Positions 18,075 through 26,088 of a stretch of 64,000 nucleotides of DNA are shown one piece after another. Location of the stretch: positions 62,001 through 126,000 of the forward strand of contig JBCBMY010000007.1 of the NCBI GenBank assembly GCA_039822045.1, in the 5' to 3' direction. This DNA comes from HLUCCA09 sp039822045. Lineage in GTDB: Bacteria; Pseudomonadota; Alphaproteobacteria; Rhodobacterales; Rhodobacteraceae. The position numbers and the translations under genes were made by a program. Under the pieces are notes generated by a model. That model was given only the letters and a program-made list of their open reading frames with translations, ran no database searches and was not told the DNA's origin. Within the stretch, counting starts at the first letter, position 1. Each line of letters begins with the position of its first letter.

Positions 18075-18587
18075 TCAGTCGATCAATTCGCCGGGTTTCA
18101 CGCCCCACAGGGTGACCGAAGGGACCCAGCCGCGCTGGCCCTGGGCCTGAATACGGCACCAGTCGGGGATGCAGCGGGCAATGCGCACCACGGCACCGGC
18201 CTCGGCGCGGGCCAGCACGCGGCCGTCGGCCTCAGGCGTCTGGCGCAGGCCGACCATATCCTCTTCAACCAGTGCTGTGCGTACGCCCGAAAGAAGAGAG
18301 TAGTGGATCCAGCCGCCGGCGCCGTCACGGTCGCGCACGCGGCGCCAATGGCCGAACTCGGCAGTGATCTCGAGCGGCATGTCGCGGGCCATCAGCACCC
18401 AGTCGATCCGATGCGAGAGGGAGGGGCCACGGCGCATGTTGCCTTCCGAGGCCTTCAGCGAAACGTAGCGCGGCAGCGGCAGGTTGGTGACAGGACCGCG
18501 GGCCTCATCGGCAAGGACCGAGCCTGTCAGACAAACCGCAAGGCCCGCGACCGCGGCGGCACGCATCACCCGCTTCAACAACCCCAT
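18075..18587 (-). CDS. Secreted bacterial SH3-domain protein
   Basis: The 170-residue protein has a signal peptide of about 26 residues (MGLLKRVMRAAAVAGLAVCL...) followed by two SH3b-like repeats. The first contains VSLKASEGNMRRGPSLSHRIDWV with the usual N-x-R-x-GPS pattern and WRRVRDRDGAGGWIH. The second contains VGLRQTPEADGRVLARAEAG. The ending is RGWVPSVTLWGV. Such proteins bind cell-wall peptides in the periplasm. It is divergent from the 2-hydroxyacid dehydrogenase. A cysteine pair in ARCIPDWCRI may form a disulfide. Confidence 0.88.
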   Translation of the reverse strand: MGLLKRVMRAAAVAGLAVCLTGSVLADEARGPVTNLPLPRYVSLKASEGNMRRGPSLSHRIDWVLMARDMPLEITAEFGHWRRVRDRDGAGGWIHYSLLSGVRTALVEEDMVGLRQTPEADGRVLARAEAGAVVRIARCIPDWCRIQAQGQRGWVPSVTLWGVKPGELID

Positions 18588-18725
18588 GATGTCAGACCGC
18601 TCCGCTCGTTCCGCCGTTTTTCAGCCAGGACGCGCGGCCCCGACTTGCCGACGCTTGTGCCGCGCCGTGCGTGTCGGCAATGTGCCAGCGAGCTTGGCCC
18701 GAGGGAAGCAAGGGAGGGGGCGCCG

Positions 18726-19712
18726 ATGGCAACGGAGCGTCTGAGTGTTGTCGTCACGCGACGGTTGCCGGAGCCCGTCGAGCGGCGCATGGCAGAGCTG
18801 TTCGATGTCGAGATGCGTGAGGAGGACACGCCGCTGGAGCGGGACGACCTGCTGGCAGCCATGCGGCGCGCCGATGTTCTGGTGCCTACGATCACCGATC
18901 GGATCGACGCGGGAATGCTGGGGCAGGCGGGAGATCGTCTGAAGCTGATCGCAAATTACGGCTCGGGCGTAGACAATGTCGATGTTATGACGGCGCGGCA
19001 GCGGGGGATCCTTGTATCCAACACGTCGGGCACCACGACGGACGACACCGCCGACATGGTGATGGCGCTGATGCTCGCGGTCACCCGGCGCATTCCACAG
19101 GGCCTGGCCGTCATGCAGCAGGGCCGCTGGGAGGGCTGGGCGCCCACCGCGTTCCTGGGCGGGCGCATCTCGGGCCGGAGGCTCGGCATCCTTGGGATGG
19201 GTCGGATCGGGAGTGCCGTAGCGCGACGGGCGCGCGCCTTCGGGATGGAGGTGCACTACCACAACCGACGTCGGGTGCGGCCCGAAGTGGAGACCGAGAT
19301 GGGTGCGAGATACTGGGAAAGTCTCGATCAGATGGTGGCGCGGATGGATGTCGTGTCGGTCAACTGTCCGCATACGCCCTCGACGTTTCACCTGATGAAT
19401 GCGCGCCGTCTGAAGCTGATGAAGAAGGAGGCGGTGTTGGTGAACACCTCGCGCGGTGAAGTTGTGGACGAAAATGCTCTGACACGGATGCTACGGTCGG
19501 GCGAGATCGCGGGTGCGGGGCTGGATGTGTACGAGCATGGCGTGGATGTGAACCCGAGGCTCAGGGAGCTCGAGAACGTTGTTCTGCTTCCGCATATGGG
19601 CTCGGCGACCTGGGAGGGCCGTGTGGAGATGGGCGAGAAGGTGATCATCAATATTAAGACCTTTGCCGACGGTCACCGACCCCCGGACCTCGTCGTTCCC
19701 TCAATGCTGTGA
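18726..19712 (+). CDS. D-2-hydroxyacid dehydrogenase (glyoxylate/hydroxypyruvate reductase type)
   Basis: The 328-residue NAD(P)-dependent enzyme of the D-isomer 2-hydroxyacid family has its Rossmann motif LGMGRIGSAVARR at 156-168, catalytic Arg243 (NTSRGEV) and the His290 base (LLPHMGSAT). The acidic catalytic position falls in DVYEHG, not in the more common DVxxxEP context, so substrate assignment stays open; glyoxylate or hydroxypyruvate is the usual guess for roseobacter members. The start is set by GGGAGGGGG about 5 bases before ATG. A strong hairpin with an unusual loop follows 87 bases after the stop. Confidence 0.9.
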   Translation: MATERLSVVVTRRLPEPVERRMAELFDVEMREEDTPLERDDLLAAMRRADVLVPTITDRIDAGMLGQAGDRLKLIANYGSGVDNVDVMTARQRGILVSNTSGTTTDDTADMVMALMLAVTRRIPQGLAVMQQGRWEGWAPTAFLGGRISGRRLGILGMGRIGSAVARRARAFGMEVHYHNRRRVRPEVETEMGARYWESLDQMVARMDVVSVNCPHTPSTFHLMNARRLKLMKKEAVLVNTSRGEVVDENALTRMLRSGEIAGAGLDVYEHGVDVNPRLRELENVVLLPHMGSATWEGRVEMGEKVIINIKTFADGHRPPDLVVPSML

Positions 19713-19799
19713 GGCCCGGGATGCGGGGCAGGTCAATTGGCAATCGTGGTGAGGGTGCGCCTTTGGCGAGGGTGTCGGCGCCGGGAAGAGCGGCGTGAC

Positions 19800-19855
19800 G
19801 GCCCCCCGCCTCGGCCGCCCCACCCGCCCACCCGCGGCCGAGGCGGGGGGCCTTT
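19800..19855 (+). terminator. Long hairpin with C3A-type loop (G-quadruplex motif on minus strand)
   Basis: A perfect 19-bp stem (arms 19800-19818 and 19834-19852) encloses a 15-nt loop CCCACCCGCCCACCC and is followed by TTT. It resembles a terminator for the dehydrogenase ending at 19712. The complement of the loop, GGGTGGGCGGGTGGG, is a perfect four-tract G-quadruplex motif. A near-identical loop occurs at 50515. Confidence 0.75.
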
Positions 19856-19863
19856 GGCGGGCG

Positions 19864-20673
19864 GTGCTCTGGGCAATTGCCGGCGCGTTGGCGTTCGGTC
19901 TCGCCCTATCGCCGGTGCCTCGAGCCGCCGGCACGCTTGTGGGCGATCGGTTGGGCGAGGTCGCGCTTGCGAGCACCGGCGTTTACGCGTCGCTCAAGAC
20001 GATCAATGCGGGGATCTCGCTGATCCAGGAGGCGCAGCTTGGCGGTGGTGTCGGGGTGAGCGGCGCGGTGCAGCCCTTGGCGTGGCTGGACCCGGTCGAT
20101 GATACCGTGGAACGCATGGCCGAGTTGGTGTTCTGGGTGGCGCTTGGCGCGACCCTCCTGGCGCTGTCAGTCGAGCCTTTTGCGGCCCTAGGCTGGGTGT
20201 GTCTTGCCCTGGCGGCCCTGGTGCGATGTGGAGGATGCCTCATGGGGCGGGGGCGGGGGCGGGGGCGCGCGGCGCGCGCAGGCGAGCGGGGGCTAACGGT
20301 ACTGGGCCTTGCGCTGGCGATCCTTTTGCCGGCGGCGGTGGTGTTGGGCCTCGAAGCGGGCGCACGACTGACCGAGGCGCGATGGGACGGGGCCATGGCA
20401 ACGCTCTCAGCGGTGACGGAGGAGGCGGATCGTGTGGTGGAGCCCTATAGCGAGGCCGAGGAAGAGAGCTTTGTCCAGAGTTTGCGCAACAGGTGGGAGG
20501 GCACGCGCGACTTCGTCAGCGGATATTATCGGCTGGGAGGAGCATTGTGGGCGGAGAGCGAGGCTCTGTTCGGTGCAATCCTGACGCTCGCCGGCGTGTT
20601 TCTGTTGCGCCTCGTCGTGCTGCCGGCGGCGATCCTGGCGGCGGCCGTGGCGCTGGTTCGGCGGATGGCGTGA
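19864..20673 (+). CDS. Membrane protein of unknown function
   Basis: This is a hydrophobic protein of about 269 residues with five or so membrane segments. One starts right at the N-terminus (LWAIAGALAFGLALS), one lies near 85-105, one is in the middle (LTVLGLALAILLPAAVVLGLE), and the last forms the C-terminus (VFLLRLVVLPAAILAAAVALV). A soluble, acidic part (EEADRVVEPYSEAEEESF) lies before the last helix. A GTG at 19795 with GGAAGAG ahead would add 23 residues. Those residues would be encoded by a terminator-like hairpin, so I prefer the GTG at 19864. I do not recognise the family. Confidence 0.6.
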   Translation: MLWAIAGALAFGLALSPVPRAAGTLVGDRLGEVALASTGVYASLKTINAGISLIQEAQLGGGVGVSGAVQPLAWLDPVDDTVERMAELVFWVALGATLLALSVEPFAALGWVCLALAALVRCGGCLMGRGRGRGRAARAGERGLTVLGLALAILLPAAVVLGLEAGARLTEARWDGAMATLSAVTEEADRVVEPYSEAEEESFVQSLRNRWEGTRDFVSGYYRLGGALWAESEALFGAILTLAGVFLLRLVVLPAAILAAAVALVRRMA

Positions 20674-20758
20674 GCGTCTCCCGGGATCGTGGTGTCCACC
20701 CCCCGGGCGAAGTGGGACGGGGTGATCCGTTTGCGGCACCGCGACCGTGCCGTGAGGC

Positions 20759-21697
20759 CTACCGTCCGGGGCTGCGGGTGTTCGGGATCCGACTCCGCGA
20801 GAGCTGAGCGGGGGAACGACGGCCCATGGGTGCGCCCGGAGCCGACGTCATTCCGGAACCGCCTGGGCCCGCCATGGCGCGCAGCGCGGCAATCCTGTTC
20901 TCGGTGGCGGGGTGGGTCGAGAACAGCTTGTCATGGGCGTGGGCGTGCAGGGGATTGATGATGAACATATGGGCCGAGGCGGGGTTGCGTTCGGCGCTGT
21001 CCATGTCGATCCGGCCTGCGAGGCCCGCGATCTTGGCCAGGGCCGAGGCCAGCCATAGCGGGTTGCGGCAGATCTCGGCGCCCACACGGTCGGCCTCGTA
21101 TTCGCGGGTGCGAGAGATCGCCATCTGAACGAGGGCGGCGGCGAGCGGAGCGAGAAACATCACCGCGAGCGTGCCGATGAGCCCCATGCCGCGCCCGTCG
21201 GAGGGACGGAAGAACAGCGCGAAGTTCGCGAGCATCGTGATCGCGCCGGCGAGGGTGGCCGTAATGGTCATCGTCAGCGTGTCGCGGTTCTTGATGTGCG
21301 CCAGTTCGTGGGCCATGACGCCTGCCACCTCTTCGCGGCTGAGGGCGCGCATCAGGCCCGTTGTGGCGGCAACGGCGGCGTTCTCGGGGTTGCGGCCGGT
21401 GGCAAAGGCGTTGGGCTGTTCGCTGTCGATGACATAGACGGCGGGCATTGGCATATCGGCATTGCGGGCAAGCTCCTCGACCATGCCGACGAGGTCGGGC
21501 GCTGACCCTTTGGTCACCACCTGCGCGCCATGCATCCGCAAGACGGCCTTGTCGGAGCCCCACCACGCAAAGACGTTCATGCCCGCTGCGATCACGAGGG
21601 CGATGATCATACCTGCCTCGCCACCCAGGGCGAGCCCCACGACGCCGAAGAGCGCCGTCATTGCGGCGATGAGCATTCCGGTGCGGACCAAAGCCAT
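20759..21697 (-). CDS. htpX: Membrane zinc metalloprotease HtpX
   Basis: HtpX degrades misfolded inner-membrane proteins, overlapping with FtsH. The 312-residue protein has two N-terminal helices, then the zinc-binding HExxH motif as His130-Glu131-x-x-His134 (MAHELAHIKNRDT), two further helices, and the third zinc ligand region REYEADRVG. The C-terminal 35 residues are a low-complexity serine/arginine/proline tail, slightly longer than usual. It runs opposite to its left neighbour. Confidence 0.96.
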   Translation of the reverse strand: MALVRTGMLIAAMTALFGVVGLALGGEAGMIIALVIAAGMNVFAWWGSDKAVLRMHGAQVVTKGSAPDLVGMVEELARNADMPMPAVYVIDSEQPNAFATGRNPENAAVAATTGLMRALSREEVAGVMAHELAHIKNRDTLTMTITATLAGAITMLANFALFFRPSDGRGMGLIGTLAVMFLAPLAAALVQMAISRTREYEADRVGAEICRNPLWLASALAKIAGLAGRIDMDSAERNPASAHMFIINPLHAHAHDKLFSTHPATENRIAALRAMAGPGGSGMTSAPGAPMGRRSPAQLSRSRIPNTRSPGR

Positions 21698-21886
21698 AGT
21701 TCACCCCTCCAGTGTGTCGCCGCTGATATGGGGGGTGTGGCTGCGGAGCCAAGGGCCCGAGCCGGCACCATTGCTGGAGGCGTGCGTCACGCTGCGTATT
21801 TGCTGAATGGGATCGCGCACCGCCCGAGCACTGCCCCTCTCGGTCTGCGAATGCGTCTTACTGGAGTTGCAGCCCCATCCCGACCG

Positions 21887-22522
21887 CTAGCGCCGGGGCG
21901 GCCAGACCTTGGGGACGCGGGCGCCTGCGACGGGATGCTGAAGGAGCTGGATGTAGAACTTCATCTTGTGATCGCCGCCCGGGTTCGTTTGGGGCGGGCG
22001 CAGCGCGAAGAGGCTGCCAATATGGCGAAATCCGAACCCGCGCGGAGGTTGCCACGCGACGAGGTCGTCGGTGCGATTGACATTCAGGACCCAGCCTTCG
22101 CCGGCGAACCGGGTGCTGCCATGCTTGGTGCGGGGAGCGGCAAAGCCGATTGTTGGGATCTTCAGGGAGGCGCCGACGATCTGCGCCGAGGCCGCGCCAA
22201 GCGAGTGACCGATGATTCGGCGCGGACCGTGGGGGCGCGCCCAATCAAACAGGATCTCGGCATGGGTGAGAAACCCGCTATGCCAGCGTGCGCCAGATGC
22301 GCCACTCCGCAGGACCGAGGCGAGGACGCTCGACATGCGCGGCCGGACCCGAAGGTTGAACGACACCCAGTCCATATGCTCGTTGGTGCCGGGCACGACG
22401 AGGGTCCCATCGGTCAGCAAGTGGGCCTGCACGCCCGCTCGGTTGAGCGAACGGGCAACGGAGAGGCGGCCCTGCGGGGCGTAGCCGGCTTGCATGATGC
22501 GGGCGGCATCGATCACGCGCAT
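21887..22522 (-). CDS. Lipase-like alpha/beta hydrolase
   Basis: The 211-residue protein carries the nucleophile elbow GHSLG at 105-109 (Ser107) in a class-3-lipase-like context: an upstream GTNEHMDWVSFNLR segment and HSGFLTHAEILFDW before the elbow. A downstream NRTDDLV supplies the likely acid and DHKMKFYI a possible histidine. No signal peptide is visible. It is shorter than most class 3 lipases. The substrate is unknown. It stands between htpX and the DUF2269 gene on the same strand. Confidence 0.75.
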   Translation of the reverse strand: MRVIDAARIMQAGYAPQGRLSVARSLNRAGVQAHLLTDGTLVVPGTNEHMDWVSFNLRVRPRMSSVLASVLRSGASGARWHSGFLTHAEILFDWARPHGPRRIIGHSLGAASAQIVGASLKIPTIGFAAPRTKHGSTRFAGEGWVLNVNRTDDLVAWQPPRGFGFRHIGSLFALRPPQTNPGGDHKMKFYIQLLQHPVAGARVPKVWPPRR

Positions 22523-22650
22523 GGAGAGGCCCTTTCACACTTCGCGACAAGTGAACGGCGGAATTCTTGAGAGGCCAAGAGGTTTTCCTGGGCCTGGAGA
22601 GGCATTCACGGTTGCGTCTCTCAGAGGGGAGCGCAGCAGCCCGCGCGGGG

Positions 22651-23124
22651 TCAGAATGGCAGCGCCGGCTTTCGGACCATGAGCCAAACGATCGCCAAGA
22701 CGGCGGCGAAGGCAGGGATGCCGCACATGAACCAGATGCCGTAAAGCCTGTGATACTGATTGGGCAGGGGAAGGCCGGCGTTGCGGGCGTGTTCTGCCAG
22801 GCGCTTCAACCTCAACTGAATCCAGACCACAGGGAGCCAGAAGAGGCCGGTGACAATATACAGGACGAGCGCGGCCAGCACCCAGCCTTCAAGAAGCGGC
22901 CAGCCCGCAGATCTGGCGAGAAGAATGCCGGTCACCGGCTGCGCCACAACCGCTGTGGCGGTGAATACCGTGTCTGCGAGAACGACGATCCCGGCCGTAT
23001 GTGCGACGAGCGCAGGATCGCCGGTTCGGTTGGCAACGACCATGAAGAACGCGATCCCAGCGCCGGTGCCGAGGAGGACGCAGGCGCCGATCACATGCGC
23101 GGTCAAAAGGAGGTCGTGAATCAT
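22651..23124 (-). CDS. DUF2269 integral membrane protein
   Basis: The 157-residue protein has four membrane segments: HDLLLTAHVIGACVLLG at the N-terminus, GIVVLADTVFTATAVVAQPVTG, LEGWVLAALVLYIVTGLFWLP, and the C-terminal WFMCGIPAFAAVLAIVWLMV. Length and order match DUF2269 proteins. Its ATG overlaps the TGA of the upstream SDR-DoxX gene (ATGA at 23121-23124), so the two are translationally coupled and probably act together in the membrane. Function is not known. Confidence 0.85.
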   Translation of the reverse strand: MIHDLLLTAHVIGACVLLGTGAGIAFFMVVANRTGDPALVAHTAGIVVLADTVFTATAVVAQPVTGILLARSAGWPLLEGWVLAALVLYIVTGLFWLPVVWIQLRLKRLAEHARNAGLPLPNQYHRLYGIWFMCGIPAFAAVLAIVWLMVRKPALPF

Positions 23125-24416
23125 CGATCCTCCAGCATCGAGAAGGCGATAAGGGATAACCCGATCGACGGCAGGACCTTTATCAGCGGTCCTAACGGGT
23201 CGGCCCAGAGATCGGGGGCAAAGAGCGTTGCGCCCGCGAGATAGGCCAGGGCGAGCGCGGCCATGCCCAGACAGGCCAGTCGCGCCCAGGGGCGATAGAG
23301 AATGAGCGCGCCCAGTGCGATATCGGCTACAGCGCCCCCGATGACGATGGCGCGCGCTGCATCGGTCCCAAAGCCACGCATCGTGAGGACCCCCAGCGCC
23401 GCGTCGACGCGAGCCAGGGCGATAAGCCCCGAGGACAGCCAAAAGACGGAAAGCAGGGCGATGGCGAGCGGGCAGAGCAGGTAGAGCCGGGCGAAGACTC
23501 GGTCCTGCAAAGTGGCGGGCATCGACGCCAGGACGTCTGGTAATGGCGCCATGTCACGCCCCCCTGCTGCGCGCCAGGTCGAAGGGTCGCCCGTCACTCC
23601 GTTCTCGATTGTGGTCAGGGCGGTGGTGCGAAGCGGTGTGCGCCACCCGAGCCAGCCCAACCCGTCTGCGTGAAGGCAGGCGAGGCGAAGGACGAGCCTC
23701 GGGATCGGCACGCTCAAACGGTGTGGCGGCTGCCCGAGCCAAGCCCGAACGAGGGCGACGACCTCGCCAAAGGTTCTCGTGTCAGGTTCTGTCAGGTCGT
23801 AGACGCGACGCATCGGCATGACCCGTTGCGCGCAAGACACCACTGCTTCGGCGAGGTCCGTCAGGCCGATGGTCTGCACGGGCCGGTCGTGGAACACTTT
23901 CGCCTCGATGCCAGGCAAGCCAGCGACGCCGCGGAGAAGCGCCGTGCCGCCATAGGCGGCGGGTCCGATCACCAGCGTCGGACGCAGAATGATCCAATCG
24001 AGACTAGAGGCCTGGAGGATGGCGTCGCCGCGCGCTTTGCTGCGAAAAAAGGCTGTGGGGGCGTCGGTTGATACCCCCGCGGCGGAGATCTGGACAACGC
24101 GCGTGCATTTGCCGTCGAGCGCCCGGCAGAGCCTGTCGACCGCGGTCACATGGATGGCCTCGAGGCTGTCGCGGCTGCCGTCCTGCAGTGCGCCTGCGGC
24201 GTTCACCACGATGTCGATTTCGTCGAGATGCTTGCGCCATGCATCAACCGAGAGCCGGGCGATATCTGCCTCTATCCACGCTATGTCGAGGCGGGACCGA
24301 CGAATTGAGGCTGCCGAGCGACCGACACCAACGACCTCGATGCCGTGCCCCTTGAGGGCCCTCGCGCAAGCGGCACCGATGAGCCCGTACGCTCCCAATA
24401 AAAGCACTTTCGACAA
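23121..24416 (-). CDS. NAD(P)-binding SDR fused to DoxX-like membrane domain
   Basis: The 431-residue protein has an extended-SDR N-terminal half and a four-helix DoxX-like C-terminal half. The N-terminal half has LLLGAYGLIGAACARAL at 5-21, a VVNAAGAL segment and ISAAGV. The C-terminal half runs from about 295 and includes RLYLLCPLAIALLSVFWLSSGLIAL with later helices. The proposed start is a TTG at 24416 preceded by GGAG with 7-base spacing. The longer frame to 24620 gives an arginine-rich stretch unlike a protein. Such fusions are thought to work on membrane-near substrates. The downstream DUF2269 gene overlaps it by four bases. Confidence 0.8.
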   Translation of the reverse strand: MSKVLLLGAYGLIGAACARALKGHGIEVVGVGRSAASIRRSRLDIAWIEADIARLSVDAWRKHLDEIDIVVNAAGALQDGSRDSLEAIHVTAVDRLCRALDGKCTRVVQISAAGVSTDAPTAFFRSKARGDAILQASSLDWIILRPTLVIGPAAYGGTALLRGVAGLPGIEAKVFHDRPVQTIGLTDLAEAVVSCAQRVMPMRRVYDLTEPDTRTFGEVVALVRAWLGQPPHRLSVPIPRLVLRLACLHADGLGWLGWRTPLRTTALTTIENGVTGDPSTWRAAGGRDMAPLPDVLASMPATLQDRVFARLYLLCPLAIALLSVFWLSSGLIALARVDAALGVLTMRGFGTDAARAIVIGGAVADIALGALILYRPWARLACLGMAALALAYLAGATLFAPDLWADPLGPLIKVLPSIGLSLIAFSMLEDR

Positions 24417-24726
24417 AACTGGGCTCCAACGCGTCGACGGTCGCGAGACCTTATGGGGCTTCTGCGTCGGTTGTAGCCGCGATCTCCGGTCGCATCTTTT
24501 GGTGCCGCGCCGATACGTGGTGAACTCCATGCGCGGCTCCGCACGCCGTGGGTCCGTTAGGAGCCGCCTCGAAGAGCCGTCGGAACGCCTCAACGACTGG
24601 CGCGTGAAGGCGTCTCGCACGTTGGTGCGGCGTTAGGAGCTTGGCCGTGACAGTGACCGCAAACTGCGCCGCCAACACGCGCCTCAGTCGGCCCTCGGCG
24701 AGGCCGGGGCCGGTTCAGAATTCGAG
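24417..24726. other. Short intergenic stretch
   Basis: No gene is seen between the SDR-DoxX start and the end of the LysR remnant. Open frames crossing it are arginine-rich shadows. Confidence 0.35.
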
Positions 24727-25213
24727 TCAGGCCGTGACGCCCTGGCCCTGCGTGGCAATGGCGAGAATGGCAGGATGCGTGACAAGGACGGTGCGGCCAA
24801 AGCGAATGCGCCCCGTGCTCGACAACCTCGTCTTCCGCGAAGATGCTGATGCGAAGCATGGGATGTGCGTGTGACAGGCGATCGATCACGGGGCCCATGC
24901 TAGTGGTCGCGGCCTCGCCGAGCACGCTGAGGCGGCACGGACCTGACAGGGCCGTTTCGTCGTCCCGTCCAAGCGCGTCGTGCGCCTGGTCGACGATTCC
25001 GCTTGCGGCTGAATAGATGCGCTCGCCTTCGGACGTGGGCATCACGCCCCCCTTGTGGCGGACCAGCAGAGGCGATCCGACGCGTGCCTCAAGGATGCGG
25101 ACGGACTCGCTCAGCCCCTAGGTTGCGACGCCGATCAGTTCCGAAGCGGCCCGAGTCGAACCGGCTTCCTCGATACGGGCGAAATTGGCGAGGTGTCGGA
25201 GGTAGGAGTGGAT
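24727..25213 (-). pseudogene. LysR-type transcriptional regulator remnant
   Basis: The minus strand encodes a LysR winged-helix domain without a start codon (an in-frame TAA lies just before it): YLRHLANFARIEEAGSTRAA, then SELIGVAT, an in-frame TAG at 25118-25120, then GLSESVRILEARVG and PLLVRHKGGVMPTSEGERIY. The linker and the beginning of the effector domain follow (RLSVLGEAATTSMG). A frameshift then leads to RFGRTVLVTHPAILAIATQ and a stop at 24727. The TAG sits where these proteins usually have Gln or Ser, so one C-to-T change (CAG to TAG) would explain it. About half the effector domain is missing. Confidence 0.8.
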
Positions 25214-25237
25214 TCTGATTTACGGAAGTCGGTGGTG

Positions 25238-25938
25238 ATGGTCTTCGAAACACCAGAACTTTTCTGGGGCCACTATGGTGCCGCACAGGGCGCCACTATT
25301 GGAGAAGATCCGAAGAAGTCCCTGACGCTACTCATCGCCACGTCCCTCTTTGCCGCGGCGGCCGAACCGCTCGTGGCGGCGCAATCGACCACAGAGGCCG
25401 GGCTCGACGGCGCCTTTGCCTCGATCGCCTGCGAACTCCGTCCCCAGCCCAACCAAGACGGATCGAAGGGTGAGTGGTGGCCTACACGCGCCGTCACCCT
25501 TGACGACAACAAGATCGAGGCGGTTTTCACGACCTATGTTGGACTGGGCTGCGATGTTCCGCTGAACGAACTGCACTTCGGCGGCGACATCTATGTATTG
25601 GGCGGGGCGACGTGGTCGCGGGCGCTGTAGAGGCCGACTTGACGGTGGACGACTACGTTCGGATCCAGCCGCTTGCGGAAGAATTCGCCGGCTTCGTGAA
25701 CAGCGCGCCCGCGGGGGCGTGCCTCAGCCCCGAATGGACAGTGGGCGAGGCGCGGGAAATTCTGCTAGAGGACTGTCTGGTGCTCGGCGTCCAACCCGGT
25801 ACGCCGACGGTCGAGTATGAAATCCTGGCCGTCGTAGGCGACATGATTCACTTTGGCGCCCGCCCCACCGACGGCAACTTCATCGTCTCACCCGATACGC
25901 GCCCGCGCGCGGTGTTGGTTGGCGCACATCGGCAGTAA
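25238..25938 (+). pseudogene. Secreted protein of unknown function, split by a frameshift
   Basis: Two overlapping frames read as halves of one protein. The first encodes KKSLTLLIATSLFAAAAE, a typical signal peptide, then about 90 residues up to FGGDIYVLGG. The second continues from about 25600 with GAVEADLTVDDYVRIQPLAEEF and runs to a stop at 25938. The switch falls in or near the GC-run TTGGGCGGGGCGACG at 25599-25613. No good ribosome site precedes the first half: GGAGAAGATCCG lies where GGAG plus ATG would be expected, so the start may also be lost. The family is not recognised. It lies head to head with the LysR remnant. Confidence 0.55.
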
Positions 25939-26088
25939 TCCTGCGAACCTGCGCCCAGCGGAGGGCCGGCAGATGCGCACAGTCGGCCCAGTCGCGTCGG
26001 TTTTGCGTGTGGTTGCGTCGTCGTCGCGCGTGGCGTCCGGCGCCCTGAGCAGTAACACTCTTGCGACACTTCGCGAGGAGAGACGCTA

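Noticed and set aside
18039..18725. N-terminal extension of the 2-hydroxyacid dehydrogenase frame
   Set aside because: It lies antisense to the SH3-domain gene, is arginine/histidine-rich, and the enzyme family starts at 18726 with a strong ribosome site.
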